A stretch of 64,000 nt of DNA from Sporobacter sp963663605 (GCA_963663605.2 CAXXVF010000002.1:1178001-1242000); one strand, 5' to 3'. Numbered from the stretch's first letter, positions 26,144-34,510 are shown. Program-made: numbers and translations. The notes: a model not told the origin generated them from the letters alone.

Positions 26144-26866
26144 TTAAAATTCGACACTTTCTGCCATCTTTATAATCTCACTTGTGCCGACCGTGCCGTA
26201 AATATAATAGATGCAGCCGTCACAGGGCCAGAATATACCGGTCATATCGTTTTTTACCGATAACGTCGCCTCCGCGCCGTTGATCGTTACTTTTTCAACA
26301 CTGTCCGCGTTTTCCGTGTCAAAAGTCGCTGTTTCTTCCTTTGTGTACTCATAAAAGATGATAATCTCACTGTCATCCGCCGTGTTGTTATAACAAATCA
26401 TGTTGTACAAGTCGTTTTCTTCCGTTTTACTCACTTCATACCCTTCCGGCACATACCGAGGATAAGCGCCCGCCCAATCGTCCGGCATCGCGTTGTTTTC
26501 CAGCTTAATGAACGTGTATTTGGGTTCTATACGGATGAGAAAATTGAGCACTTCCAGGCGGAAAGCATCGACTGTGACCATGCACGCCAGAAAAACAATC
26601 GCCAATAATGCTGCGGTAGCGGATAGCCTGTGGATAATCCGAATACGCTTCTTCTTTGCTTGCCCTGCTGTCTTTTCCCCGTGCAGCCGGACAGCTTTCA
26701 TGAATTGGTTGATCTGCTGCGCGGAAGGCTGTTCTTCTTCAGCCCTGTTCCTTTCCGCTTCTATATTCAGGCCCTCCCGCTCCGACGCATCGTAAACAGC
26801 CAGGCGGAACAGACTCTCTTCGTATTCTTCAAAGAGATGCTCCCTGTATGCGTTATTATCCTTCAC
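26144..26866 (-). CDS. Anti-sigma factor-like protein (DUF4367-type)
   Basis: 240 aa: cytoplasmic N-terminal region (1-75), one membrane helix (about 80-101), and an extracytoplasmic domain with RYVPEGYEVSKTEEND and IIFYEYTKEE, the usual DUF4367 pattern. GTG start overlapping the upstream sigma gene by 11 nt, implying translational coupling. Inferred to hold the sigma factor inactive at the membrane until a signal arrives. Confidence 0.8.
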   Translation of the reverse strand: MKDNNAYREHLFEEYEESLFRLAVYDASEREGLNIEAERNRAEEEQPSAQQINQFMKAVRLHGEKTAGQAKKKRIRIIHRLSATAALLAIVFLACMVTVDAFRLEVLNFLIRIEPKYTFIKLENNAMPDDWAGAYPRYVPEGYEVSKTEENDLYNMICYNNTADDSEIIIFYEYTKEETATFDTENADSVEKVTINGAEATLSVKNDMTGIFWPCDGCIYYIYGTVGTSEIIKMAESVEF

Positions 26867-27452
26867 AGTCCACCTCCTCGAACATCAGCCTCTTGGCGTC
26901 TTTGCGCGCGCGCGATAAGTATGTACGGACGCTGTCGGGCGATATGGAATAAACCTCCGATATCTGTTTGTCCGACATGTCCAGCAGATATTTAAAGTAC
27001 AGGATATTCTTCTTCTTCTCCGGCAGCCGCAGAATGGCTTTTTTGAGAAGCTCTATCTCATGCTTTCTAATAAGCCGATCGTCGATATCCGTATATTTAC
27101 CCGCACTGAATTCCGACAGTTCGGTATCAACGGCGATATCGACATGTTTTTTGACAACTTTTTGATGTTTTATGTAATTGATAGCCACACTTCTGGCCGT
27201 GTATCTGATATATGCGGTAAGTCTGCCCTGTCCGAGCACACGGATCGTCGAGGTCTTCTCAATCAATTTCAGAAAACAGTCGTTCACCAGATCGTCTATA
27301 TCACTGTGAACGCCTGTTATTCTAATCATCGTTCTTTTAACGAAGCCGTAGTAATCCTTATAGACATTGACAATAAACGCCTTATTGTCATTATCCTTAT
27401 CTACGACCCTCACATTGTGCATAAAAACCACCCACATTCCTGTCGTTGACAT
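26856..27452 (-). CDS. RNA polymerase sigma factor, ECF type
   Basis: 198 aa with sigma region 2 (YYGFVKRTMIRI..DIDDLVNDCFLKLIE, then YIRYTARSVAINYIKH) and region 4 (LPEKKKNILYFKYLLDMSDKQISEVYSISPDSVRTYLSRARKDAK). An internal ATG (MHNVRVVDK) is an alternative start. Pairs with the overlapping anti-sigma gene; together they form a two-gene envelope-sensing unit. Confidence 0.88.
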   Translation of the reverse strand: MSTTGMWVVFMHNVRVVDKDNDNKAFIVNVYKDYYGFVKRTMIRITGVHSDIDDLVNDCFLKLIEKTSTIRVLGQGRLTAYIRYTARSVAINYIKHQKVVKKHVDIAVDTELSEFSAGKYTDIDDRLIRKHEIELLKKAILRLPEKKKNILYFKYLLDMSDKQISEVYSISPDSVRTYLSRARKDAKRLMFEEVDCEG

Positions 27453-27617
27453 TATTTTACCTTTTTTGTCGCAGGAAAATCAAGTCAATAATACAAAAAT
27501 GTTCTATTTTATGCGTACTTTATTTTGAACGACGCCGTTATGGTTACTTAAATAATGTGTCATGTCCCGCCGCTGCCGGCGGGAGCATCCGTAAACTTCG
27601 AGCCGGCTGAGACCGTG

Positions 27618-28787
27618 TCATTGCCTCAGTATACCGCTTTCGTCGATCAGGCAGACCGCCTCGCCGAGGGACTTTTCATTTTGAACCAGCGCAAGGCGCA
27701 CATGCCCCTCCCCTTCCGTGCCGAATGCGGCGCCGGGGGTGACCAGCACGCCCGATTTATCAAGCAGCTGCTTTGTAAATTCCGCGCTGCTTTTGAATGA
27801 CCCCGGCAGTTTGGCCCAGACAAACATCGTGGCCGGCGGCTTTTGCATGTGCCAGCCGATAGCGTTTAAGCCGTCCACGAGCACATCCCGCCGGTTTTCA
27901 TAGGCCCGCCGCGCTTCGTTAACACAGTCCTGCGGACCGGAGAGCGCCGCGACGGCCGCTTCCTGGAGCGGCAGGAACATGCCGTAGTCCATATTTGATT
28001 TAAGCGTTTTCAGCATGGATATGATCCTGCTGTTGCCCAGCGCAAAACCGATCCGCGCACCTGCAAGCCCATAGGTCTTTGAAAGGGAATTGAATTCGAC
28101 GCCGACATCCTTAGCGCCGTCATACTGCAGGAAGCTGCCGCAGGTTTTCCCGTCGAAAACCAGTTCGCTGTAGGCATTGTCATGCAGGACGATGATGTTG
28201 TATTTTTTGGCAAACGCGATGATCTCGCGGTATAAGGACGCAGGCGCAAGGCTCGTGACCGGGTTGTTCGGATACGAAAACACCATGAATTTCGCTTTTT
28301 TTGCAACGTCTTCCGGTATTTCCTTTATGCTGATCAGATAACCATTTTCCCGCTTTTGCGGCATTTTATAAAGCTCGGCACCGGCGAGGACCGGTCCGTC
28401 GCTGAAAACCGGATAGCCGGGATCCGGCACCAGCACCAGATCGCCCGGATCTATGACGGAAAGCGCGATATGTGAAAGCCCTTCCTGTGAGCCGAGCAGG
28501 GATGTCATTTCCGTTTGCGGGTCGATCTTTACCCCGTATCTGTTCTGATACCACAAGGATACGGTATTTTGCAGCCGTCTCATATCACTGATGGCGTATA
28601 TGTATTTGCCGCGGTCCCGGGCGCTTTCAAGGAGCGCGTCCACGATATGCTGCGCGGGCGGTATGTTCGGCGTGCCGACGCTTAAGTCGATCACTTTTTT
28701 TCCGGCTGCGAGCCGCTCGTCCCTCATTTTGGCCAGCACTGAAAAAATGCCGGGCTTAAAGTATTCCATTCGCTTTGAAAATTCCAT
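27618..28787 (-). CDS. Class I/II aminotransferase, PLP-dependent
   Basis: About 389 aa from the ATG giving MEFSKRMEYF; an ATG eight codons earlier is also possible. Fold type I features: GSQEGLSHI near 105, PDPGYPVFSDG, SYPNNPVTS, HDNAYSELVFDG, and SLSKTYGLAGARIGF with the PLP lysine. Closest to LL-diaminopimelate aminotransferase-like and alanine/aspartate aminotransferases; substrate not readable. Monocistronic. Confidence 0.85.
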   Translation of the reverse strand: MEFSKRMEYFKPGIFSVLAKMRDERLAAGKKVIDLSVGTPNIPPAQHIVDALLESARDRGKYIYAISDMRRLQNTVSLWYQNRYGVKIDPQTEMTSLLGSQEGLSHIALSVIDPGDLVLVPDPGYPVFSDGPVLAGAELYKMPQKRENGYLISIKEIPEDVAKKAKFMVFSYPNNPVTSLAPASLYREIIAFAKKYNIIVLHDNAYSELVFDGKTCGSFLQYDGAKDVGVEFNSLSKTYGLAGARIGFALGNSRIISMLKTLKSNMDYGMFLPLQEAAVAALSGPQDCVNEARRAYENRRDVLVDGLNAIGWHMQKPPATMFVWAKLPGSFKSSAEFTKQLLDKSGVLVTPGAAFGTEGEGHVRLALVQNEKSLGEAVCLIDESGILRQ

Positions 28788-29109
28788 GGCAGCGCACTTC
28801 CCTGTCCTCATTTATCAACCTGTATATATTAGCACAAATATGGAAAACCATAAAGATTAATTATTTATAGTACTGCTTATAATATTTGCGGATAATAAGG
28901 TATTATCCCGAAATCTTTTTTAAGCATCGCCGTCTTTTTCATCCTCCCTGTGCTTAGGGGGAACAGCTCTTTTTAAGCCTGAAGCGTAAATATGATAATT
29001 TTCGCTTTTGTAGCATATTTTGTTTGTATATAAAAAAAACCGTCGGCAAAGATATTAACGAAAGGCGCAATCGTGCCTGACGAAAATGTTACAAAAGGAG
29101 TGTAATATA

Positions 29110-29298
29110 ATGCCTAATGCGAGCCTGAACCCCAATGCACGCGGCGCTCTTGACAAATTCAAAATGGAAGCCGCGACAGAAGTGGGCGTCAACCTGAAAC
29201 AGGGTTATAACGGCGACCTTACTTCCAAACAGGCCGGATCGGTCGGCGGCCAGATGGTCAAAAAGATGATACAGGCATACGAAAACGGCATGCAGTAA
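29110..29298 (+). CDS. Alpha/beta-type small acid-soluble spore protein
   Basis: 62 aa from ATG at 29110 with AAAGGAGTG upstream. Contains both conserved blocks of alpha/beta SASP: the germination protease site region (ATEVGVNL) and GDLTSKQAGSVGGQMVKKMI near the C-terminus. These proteins coat and protect spore DNA and feed germination as amino acids. A sporulation promoter is expected; only a weak TGATA..CATATTT match is visible about 110 nt upstream. Confidence 0.93.
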   Translation: MPNASLNPNARGALDKFKMEAATEVGVNLKQGYNGDLTSKQAGSVGGQMVKKMIQAYENGMQ

Positions 29299-29330
29299 CG
29301 GCCGCTTTTAAGTTGATATGACGCAAAATC

Positions 29331-29367
29331 AGCACAGCATTCAGTTTTTCTGAATGCTGTGCTTTTT
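29331..29367. terminator. Terminator after the SASP gene
   Basis: AGCACAGCATTCAG / CTGAATGCTGTGCT, 14-bp perfect stem, TTTTT loop and TTTTT tail; between convergent SASP and tyrS. Confidence 0.9.
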
Positions 29368-29412
29368 CAAAGCTTGCTGACGGAAAGCCTCTGCGAGACT
29401 TTTTCGTACTGA

Positions 29413-30636
29413 TTATTTTAAAACGACGCGCTTGAATTTCTTTTTACCGCGTTTTATAACGACGCCGTCGCCTTGAAGCTCTTCGCAGCAGAAACATTTT
29501 CCGAATTCCTTGATCTTTTCGCCGGCCGCCTCGACACCGCCCTGCTCGACGGCGCGGCGCGCTTCCGATTTCGACGGGCACAAGCCGCACTTGACGAGGA
29601 TGTTCAGGATATCGATCTTGCCGTCTGTCAGGTCGTCCGGTAAAAGCTCGGCCGTCGGCATATCCTCCGCCCCGCCAGCGGAAAACAAGGCGCGGGCCGT
29701 TTCAAGCGCCTTGTCGGCCTCCTCTTTCCCGTGAACGAGCGACGTGAGCTCATGCGCCAGGATCTCCTTGGCGCGGTTGAGCTCCGAGCCGTCCCAGGCT
29801 TCCATTGCCCGGATCTCTTCAAGCGGCAGGAAAGTCAGCATTTTCAGGCATTTGACGACGTCTCCGTCTCCGACGTTGCGCCAGTACTGGAAGAAATCGA
29901 ACGGGCTCGTCTTTTCCGGGTCGAGCCAGACGGCGCCGCTTTGCGTTTTGCCCATCTTTTTACCTTCGGAGGTTAAAAGAAGCGTGATCGTCATGGCGTG
30001 CGCGTCTTTCCCGAGTTTCTTGCGGATGAGCTCGGTGCCGCCGAGCATGTTCGACCACTGGTCGTCGCCGCCGAACTGCATGTTGCAGCCGTATTTGATA
30101 AAAAGCTCGTAAAAATCGTAGCTCTGCATGATCATATAATTGAATTCCAGGAAGCTGAGGCCCTTTTCCATGCGCTGCTTATAGCATTCGGCACGGAGCA
30201 TGGTATTGACGGAAAAGTACGGCCCGACATCCCGCAGGAACTCAACATAATTGAGGCCCATCAGCCAGTCGGCGTTATTGACCATGATCGCCTTTCCCTC
30301 GGAAAAGTCAATGAATTTGCTCATCTGTTTTTTGAAGCATTCGCCGTTATGCGCGATGGTCTCGGCTGTCGCCATCCGGCGCATGTCCGTCCGTCCGGAC
30401 GGATCGCCGACCATAGCCGTGCCGCCGCCGATGAGCGCAATCGGCTTATTCCCCGCCATCTGCAGCCGCTTCATCAGGCACAGCGCCATGAAGTGGCCCA
30501 CGTGCAGCGAATCGGCCGTCGGGTCAAAGCCGATATAGAACGTGGCTTTGCCGTTGTCGATCAGCTCACGGGTCTCCTCCTCGTTCGTGACCTGCGCAAT
30601 GAGGCCGCGCGCGACAAGTTCGTCATATAATTTCAT
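29413..30636 (-). CDS. tyrS: Tyrosyl-tRNA synthetase
   Basis: 407-aa class I synthetase charging tRNA-Tyr. HIGH-type motif LHVGHFMAL near residue 44, YDFYELFIKYGCNMQFGGDDQW in the catalytic core, the KMSKS equivalent KKMGKT near 230, and an S4-like C-terminal tRNA-binding domain. Controlled by the tyrosine T-box at 31.0-31.3 kb, although 400 nt of repeat sequence separates the two. Confidence 0.96.
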   Translation of the reverse strand: MKLYDELVARGLIAQVTNEEETRELIDNGKATFYIGFDPTADSLHVGHFMALCLMKRLQMAGNKPIALIGGGTAMVGDPSGRTDMRRMATAETIAHNGECFKKQMSKFIDFSEGKAIMVNNADWLMGLNYVEFLRDVGPYFSVNTMLRAECYKQRMEKGLSFLEFNYMIMQSYDFYELFIKYGCNMQFGGDDQWSNMLGGTELIRKKLGKDAHAMTITLLLTSEGKKMGKTQSGAVWLDPEKTSPFDFFQYWRNVGDGDVVKCLKMLTFLPLEEIRAMEAWDGSELNRAKEILAHELTSLVHGKEEADKALETARALFSAGGAEDMPTAELLPDDLTDGKIDILNILVKCGLCPSKSEARRAVEQGGVEAAGEKIKEFGKCFCCEELQGDGVVIKRGKKKFKRVVLK

Positions 30637-30750
30637 ATTTCTTCCTCTCCTTCTATCAATGGGTCCCTATATACATCATTTTTATTATCATCCGTTCATG
30701 CGCGCAGCCCCATGCGTTTGGGGCGGGACACACAGGTCCTTTCCTCTCAC

Positions 30751-30804
30751 AGGCGGGTTCATAAGGGCCGCAGGCTCTATACCTCAATTGCACGGCGGGC
30801 GGGA
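30751..30804 (+). repeat. Dispersed GC-rich palindromic repeat, copy A
   Basis: AGGCGGGTTCATAAGGGCCGCAGG..CTATACCTCAATT then CGGCGGGCGGGA. An imperfect hairpin around GGCCGC followed by a GGCGGGCGGG tail. Same unit as copies B-E. Confidence 0.8.
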
Positions 30805-30855
30805 GCTGACAATCCTCAGTCAGCAAAGCTGACAGCTCCTTTCAAAAGGAACCTT
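30805..30855. repeat. Short interspersed inverted repeat (GCTGACAGCTCC type)
   Basis: AGCTGACAATCCTCAGTCAGC then AAAGCTGACAGCTCCTTT: several nested TCAGC/GCTGA arms, ending in TTTCAAAAGGA. It abuts copy A. Similar small elements are familiar to me from Clostridia intergenic DNA. Confidence 0.5.
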
Positions 30856-30962
30856 TTACCGGATCGTGGGGCCGGGGCTATTCCCGGCGGGCTATCGTCT
30901 CCCAACCGGGTCATAGGGTGGAACTCTATACCTTTCGGGCGTACAGCTCCGTTCCTCTCCTA

Positions 30963-31016
30963 AGCGGGATCATAAGGGCCGCAGGCCCTTATACCTTAAT
31001 TGGGCGGCGGGCGGGA
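30963..31016 (+). repeat. Dispersed GC-rich palindromic repeat, copy B
   Basis: AGCGGGATCATAAGGGCCGC..GGCCCTTATACCTTAATTGGG then CGGCGGGCGGGA. Perfect AAGGGCC-GCA-GGCCCTT hairpin. Lies between the tyrS T-box terminator and tyrS. Confidence 0.85.
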
Positions 31017-31029
31017 TTAGATCGGGTTT

Positions 31030-31291
31030 AAATAAAACAAAACCCCTGTTCATAGCGAACAGAGGGCGAGCAAACCGCGGTACCACCTCTATTTCCGAAG
31101 CCTCTCGGCATCGGACTCATGAAGTTACATTAACTTCGTGCTGTAACGCGCACACGCGGCCCGATTTATAAATCCTTTCATCGGGCGGCTCCGGAACCGT
31201 ATTCAAAGCGCACGCCCCGCGCCTTCCACCAACCGGCAGCTCTCTTTACGGGCAGTTGCGCTTTTACTCTCTTTCCTTCTCAGCCTTTAAC
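31030..31291 (-). ncRNA. T-box riboswitch leader (tyrosine) of tyrS
   Basis: Minus-strand leader with the diagnostic T-box bulge AGAGGTGGTACCGCGG (31075-31090). A specifier codon TAC (Tyr, 31199-31201, within GAATACGG) lies in stem I, and stem I begins with GGAAAGAGAGTA. A terminator CCTCTGTTC-GCTAT-GAACAGGGG then TTTTGTTTT sits at about 31031-31066. Uncharged tRNA-Tyr binding favours the antiterminator and transcription of tyrS. Confidence 0.93.
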
Positions 31292-31297
31292 GCAGTG

Positions 31298-31326
31298 ATG
31301 ATAACACAGGTAACAGTTATTGTCAA
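31298..31326 (-). promoter_or_regulatory. Promoter of the tyrS T-box transcript
   Basis: TTGACA (31321-31326), 17-nt spacer, TATCAT (31298-31303) on the minus strand, just upstream of stem I. Confidence 0.85.
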
Positions 31327-31345
31327 TATCGGCGATATCTCAGCT

Positions 31346-31579
31346 TCAGGAAGACTTATCCACATCAATGATAATTTTTCCGCAGTGCTCACAGTATGCG
31401 GCGTATACGACAGCGGGGTTCACTCCGATACCTGCTTTTTCAATCAACACCGCTTTTTTGGATATGCTCCATTTGGATAATCTGAAAAAACGCGTACCCT
31501 CCGGAAGCCAGCTTAAGGTCGTTTCGCTTTCTATCGTCCCGATTTTCATTTCTTCGCCGCAGTACGGACAGTTGGACAT
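31346..31579 (-). CDS. Small zinc-ribbon protein
   Basis: 77 aa with two CxxC knuckles, CPYCGEEM at the N-terminus and CEHCGKIII near the C-terminus, separated by a beta-rich WLPEGTRFFRL..SKKAVL segment. This is the pattern of small PF20097/DUF6487-like zinc ribbons. It ends about 20 nt before the tyrS promoter. Function unknown. Confidence 0.7.
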   Translation of the reverse strand: MSNCPYCGEEMKIGTIESETTLSWLPEGTRFFRLSKWSISKKAVLIEKAGIGVNPAVVYAAYCEHCGKIIIDVDKSS

Positions 31580-31720
31580 TTGCGCGCTCCTCCCCGGTAC
31601 ATTATAACGTTTAATGGTCCTTAGAGCCGTACCAATATAGTATCATGGATTACATTATGTGGCAAAAGGTTTGTTTTTAAGTCGGTGGGCCGGGTTGATT
31701 ATTTACGTGGGGAAGGTCAA

Positions 31721-31791
31721 AGGGCCGATGAGGGCATCGGCCCCTACAAGGACGGGGAAACGCGGGCCGGCATGGAAGCCGGCCCCTACAA
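31721..31791. repeat. Two GGGCCGATG-type palindromic repeats
   Basis: AGGGCCGATGAGGGCATCGGCCCCTACA (31721-31748) and, 16 nt on, GCGGGCCGGCATGGAAGCCGGCCCCTACA (31763-31791). Each is a short GC hairpin ending in CCCCTACA. A third relative is at 38379. Probably a mobile small palindrome family; no gene in 31580-32056. Confidence 0.75.
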
Positions 31792-31861
31792 CGGTATACG
31801 GCAGGTGCAGGCAGTCGATTGTCCGAGAGGCTGGCGGATCATTGTAGCAACCTTATACAAG

Positions 31862-31915
31862 AGCGGGATCATAAGGGGTCAAGCCCCTTATACCTATATG
31901 GGGCGGCGGGCGGGT
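31862..31915 (+). repeat. Dispersed GC-rich palindromic repeat, copy C
   Basis: AGCGGGATCATAAGGGGTCAAGCCCCTTATACC.. then GGGCGGCGGGCGGG. The hairpin loop differs (GGGG-TCAA-GCCCC) but pairing is kept, suggesting the fold matters or each copy is self-palindromic by origin. Confidence 0.8.
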
Positions 31916-32056
31916 ATAGAAATATTGCCGTATAAGTTCCCGGTAAATTGTATATAACAACAATATTTAGTATTCCCCTGCTGTCGATTTGATTTATATT
32001 GTGTCAAAAGCAGAAAAAATGTGTTATAATCGTTTCAGCATAATCTGGAGGAACCT

Positions 32057-32653
32057 ATGAAACAGCTTATATTCGACGACATTTGTTTAAAACTCGACGA
32101 CCTGCGGATACCCTATACGCAGGACGATAAATATATCCGCGTCAATACGGCGTTTTATGACGTCGGCGTGGGCGTCGAGCCGAAAAAGGTCCTGTATGAA
32201 CTGTCGGTACTGGTGGACGAGGAAAGCCGCTCGGTGTCGATGTACGTCAAGACCTCGGATGAATTTTTACTGGCATCCGGGTCCGGCTCTGCTCAGCCGC
32301 ATTCATCCATTTTCCGAAAAGTCCGGCATATCAGCTTCAATGGGAACGATCAGGGCACCGTTACGACAATCGATCTCGGCGAGGTGCCCAATACCGTCAA
32401 AGATTCGGCCATCCGTCACGGCTGGAAGTTCCGCACGGCACTGAACTTCAACAAGTCCCAGAAAAAGCCCCAGAGCCTGCGCCCCGAACAGGAAGTCGTG
32501 AAATCACCCGAGCCAATCGAGCCGGAGCCGGAAATGCCGGAAACGGCGGAAGCTGCGGCGCCCGCCCAGACCGTCATATCAAAAACGGACCCGCCTGAAA
32601 ACGGTTTTTTTAAACGTTTTATAAAGCGGAAGAAATACTCACCCCGTCATTAA
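32057..32653 (+). CDS. Hypothetical protein with Glu/Pro-rich linker and basic tail
   Basis: 198 aa with TCTGGAGGAAC ribosome site. An N-terminal folded domain (1-135, beta-rich, IRVNTAFYDVGVGVEPKKVLYELSVLVDEE) is followed by a disordered segment rich in Pro and Glu and a basic end FFKRFIKRKKYSPRH that could touch membrane or nucleic acid. No family recognised. Monocistronic or co-transcribed with the HAD gene 99 nt downstream. Confidence 0.65.
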   Translation: MKQLIFDDICLKLDDLRIPYTQDDKYIRVNTAFYDVGVGVEPKKVLYELSVLVDEESRSVSMYVKTSDEFLLASGSGSAQPHSSIFRKVRHISFNGNDQGTVTTIDLGEVPNTVKDSAIRHGWKFRTALNFNKSQKKPQSLRPEQEVVKSPEPIEPEPEMPETAEAAAPAQTVISKTDPPENGFFKRFIKRKKYSPRH

Positions 32654-32751
32654 CACGCTTTAAAACTTTATTTTTGTGTGCTCCTTTTGACAGGCGCTGA
32701 ATAAACAAGGAATTAACCTGCTGCCTTTTTTGGCGGCAAGAAGGATTAAAT

Positions 32752-33408
32752 ATGACAAAAAGCATTGTTTTCGATATGGACGGCGTCCTATTTGATTCAG
32801 AACGGATCTATTACAGAGCGTGGCACCGGGCCGGCAAAAAACTGGGTTTGCCGGAAACAGACGACTGCGTTACGCACTGTGTCGGGCGAAACGGCAGCGA
32901 TATCCGGGACTACCTGCTGGAATCGTACGGGCCTCAGTTCCCGGTCAATGATTTCATTGAGGATATCAAAGCCGAGTTTTATGAGATCGTTAAATCGGAG
33001 GGCCTTCCCCAAAAGACCGGTGTGCGGGAACTCCTTGAGTGGCTCACCGAAAACCACTGGAAAGTCGGTCTGGCCACCTCGTCAACGGGGAAAACCGCAG
33101 AGCGCAACCTCGAAATGTCATGTTTGTCGCAATATTTCAAAACCATCGTAACGGGCGATATGATCCGGCACGGCAAACCCGACCCCGACATATATCTGCT
33201 TGCCTGCAGCAATCTTGGCGTCACACCCGACGGCTGCTATGCCGTTGAGGACTCATCAAACGGTATTTTGTCCGCGTACGCGGCGGGTCTGAACGTGATT
33301 TTTGTACCCGATATGATAAAGCCGCCGCCGGAAGTCGAGCGTCTCATATTCAGGACGTTCCCGTCGCTCGTTGAAGCTAAAGCGTATCTGGCGGGCTTGG
33401 CGGATTAA
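32752..33408 (+). CDS. HAD-IA phosphatase (beta-phosphoglucomutase-like)
   Basis: 218 aa with motif I FDMDGVLFDSE, a helical cap, motif II VGLATSST, motif III lysine in HGKPDPDIY and motif IV VEDSSNGILSA. This is the phosphoglycolate phosphatase/beta-PGM subgroup that removes or moves phosphate on small sugars. AAGGATTAAAT ribosome site. Confidence 0.88.
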   Translation: MTKSIVFDMDGVLFDSERIYYRAWHRAGKKLGLPETDDCVTHCVGRNGSDIRDYLLESYGPQFPVNDFIEDIKAEFYEIVKSEGLPQKTGVRELLEWLTENHWKVGLATSSTGKTAERNLEMSCLSQYFKTIVTGDMIRHGKPDPDIYLLACSNLGVTPDGCYAVEDSSNGILSAYAAGLNVIFVPDMIKPPPEVERLIFRTFPSLVEAKAYLAGLAD

Positions 33409-33422
33409 TCCGAGCCTGACCG

Positions 33423-34256
33423 TCAGATGAACTTGATTTCGGCAAAGCCGCATTGATCTTTATAGCCCAGCTTCCGATAGATGCCGCAGGAGACGGGGTT
33501 TTCCGTATCGGCAAACAACGCGCAGAATTTGTGCCCGCGGTCCAAAAGCAGCTGTGAAAGCGACGCGACACAGGCGCTCGCATAGCCCCGGCCCCGGTAA
33601 TGCGGCGGCGTGTAAACATTGCTGATAATTGCACCGTTGGGTGTAACATGTTCGTTAACCGCCTGCGATACGGGCTGTCCGTCTTCCCAGATATAATGTT
33701 TATCCCGGCCGATGTGTTTCCTGATTTGTTCCGTCATTTCAGGGATGCTGTAAACCTCGACGCGGCAGTCCTCTCCGAAGGCACGCCCCCAGTACGGCGC
33801 AAAGAATAAATCCTCCTCGCGGACCGGCCGGCAGAAGCCGGGCGCTTTTTTTATGTCCGCGACGGTATCAAGCCGCATAACACGTATCGACATATGGCGG
33901 CGATACGAACCGCGCGCGTACGTCTCGGCAAAGCGGTGCGCAAGACCCTGTTCCGCCAGGACGCCGGGCAGGGCAAAACCGGCGCTTTTAAGCTCTTCGG
34001 ACAGCAGCTTCAACGCTGCGTCGTTCGGGCGGCTTTTCGTCTCATACAGGACGATATTGAATGGCGGCGTGCAGGCCGCTGTCAAAATGACGCCGCCGTC
34101 GTCGTTTTTGACCGTAGCGAGCAGCCAGTTTTTGACCGCGTCGGTTTTATTGCCGAGGAAGCTGAGCTGCAGAAAATTTTGCGCCTCGTCCTCCAGTAAA
34201 ACATCACGCACGTCCCTGGAAAAGCTGTCCGTATCCGTGTAACGCTGAAATCTCAT
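33423..34256 (-). CDS. GNAT family N-acetyltransferase under attenuator control
   Basis: 277 aa from ATG 34256, preceded by AAGGAGG; an in-frame upstream ATG lies inside the leader region and lacks a ribosome site. The acetyl-CoA loop is visible near the C-terminus (VYTPPHYRGRGYASACVASL, the Q/R-x-x-G-x-G/A motif), followed by ENPVSCGIYRKLGY. The N-terminal half is a divergent GNAT-like domain. Substrate unknown. Upstream lie a promoter, a 28-codon leader peptide and a terminator with a competing antiterminator, so expression probably responds to translation in the leader. Confidence 0.85.
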   Translation of the reverse strand: MRFQRYTDTDSFSRDVRDVLLEDEAQNFLQLSFLGNKTDAVKNWLLATVKNDDGGVILTAACTPPFNIVLYETKSRPNDAALKLLSEELKSAGFALPGVLAEQGLAHRFAETYARGSYRRHMSIRVMRLDTVADIKKAPGFCRPVREEDLFFAPYWGRAFGEDCRVEVYSIPEMTEQIRKHIGRDKHYIWEDGQPVSQAVNEHVTPNGAIISNVYTPPHYRGRGYASACVASLSQLLLDRGHKFCALFADTENPVSCGIYRKLGYKDQCGFAEIKFI

Positions 34257-34283
34257 GGTTTCTTCCTCCTTAAATACAAAAAT

Positions 34284-34315
34284 GCGGTACAAAGCATTTT
34301 CCTGCTTTGTACCGC
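34284..34315 (-). terminator. Attenuator terminator of the GNAT gene
   Basis: GCGGTACAAAGCA (34284-34296) and TGCTTTGTACCGC (34303-34315), a 13-bp perfect stem, then ATTTTTGTATTT on the minus strand, 28 nt before the GNAT ATG. An upstream segment (34351-34361, minus-strand GCTTTGTCCGC) is nearly identical to the 3' arm and can pair with the 5' arm as an antiterminator. Confidence 0.88.
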
Positions 34316-34336
34316 GTTTGTTTTCCGAATGGCTGG

Positions 34337-34423
34337 TTAATTCGGCAACGGCGGACAAAGCCCGGCGTCAATAATGACGGCGCGCATACGTATAATCTTA
34401 AGATATACGTTAATAATCCGCAT
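34337..34423 (-). CDS. 28-codon leader peptide of the GNAT attenuator
   Basis: ATG with CGGAGG 6 nt upstream; reads MRIINVYLKIIRMRAVIIDA then GLCPPLPN and TAA. The last codons (GGG CTT TGT CCG CCG) are the antiterminator segment itself. A ribosome reaching the Pro-Pro end would mask it and favour termination; one arrested early would leave it free. It stops 21 nt before the terminator stem. Confidence 0.7.
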   Translation of the reverse strand: MRIINVYLKIIRMRAVIIDAGLCPPLPN

Positions 34424-34451
34424 GATCTGCCTCCGGTTGTAATTAATAACC

Positions 34452-34480
34452 AATTTAGCATCCTCCCGGCCGTATGTCAA
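34452..34480 (-). promoter_or_regulatory. Promoter of the leader peptide-GNAT transcript
   Basis: TTGACA (34475-34480), 17-nt spacer, TAAATT (34452-34457), minus strand. Confidence 0.8.
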
Positions 34481-34510
34481 GAGGTATTTGGAAAGCCGGC
34501 CCATACTTTA

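Noticed and set aside
29998..30630. Plus-strand ORF of 210 aa
   Set aside because: Antisense to tyrS.
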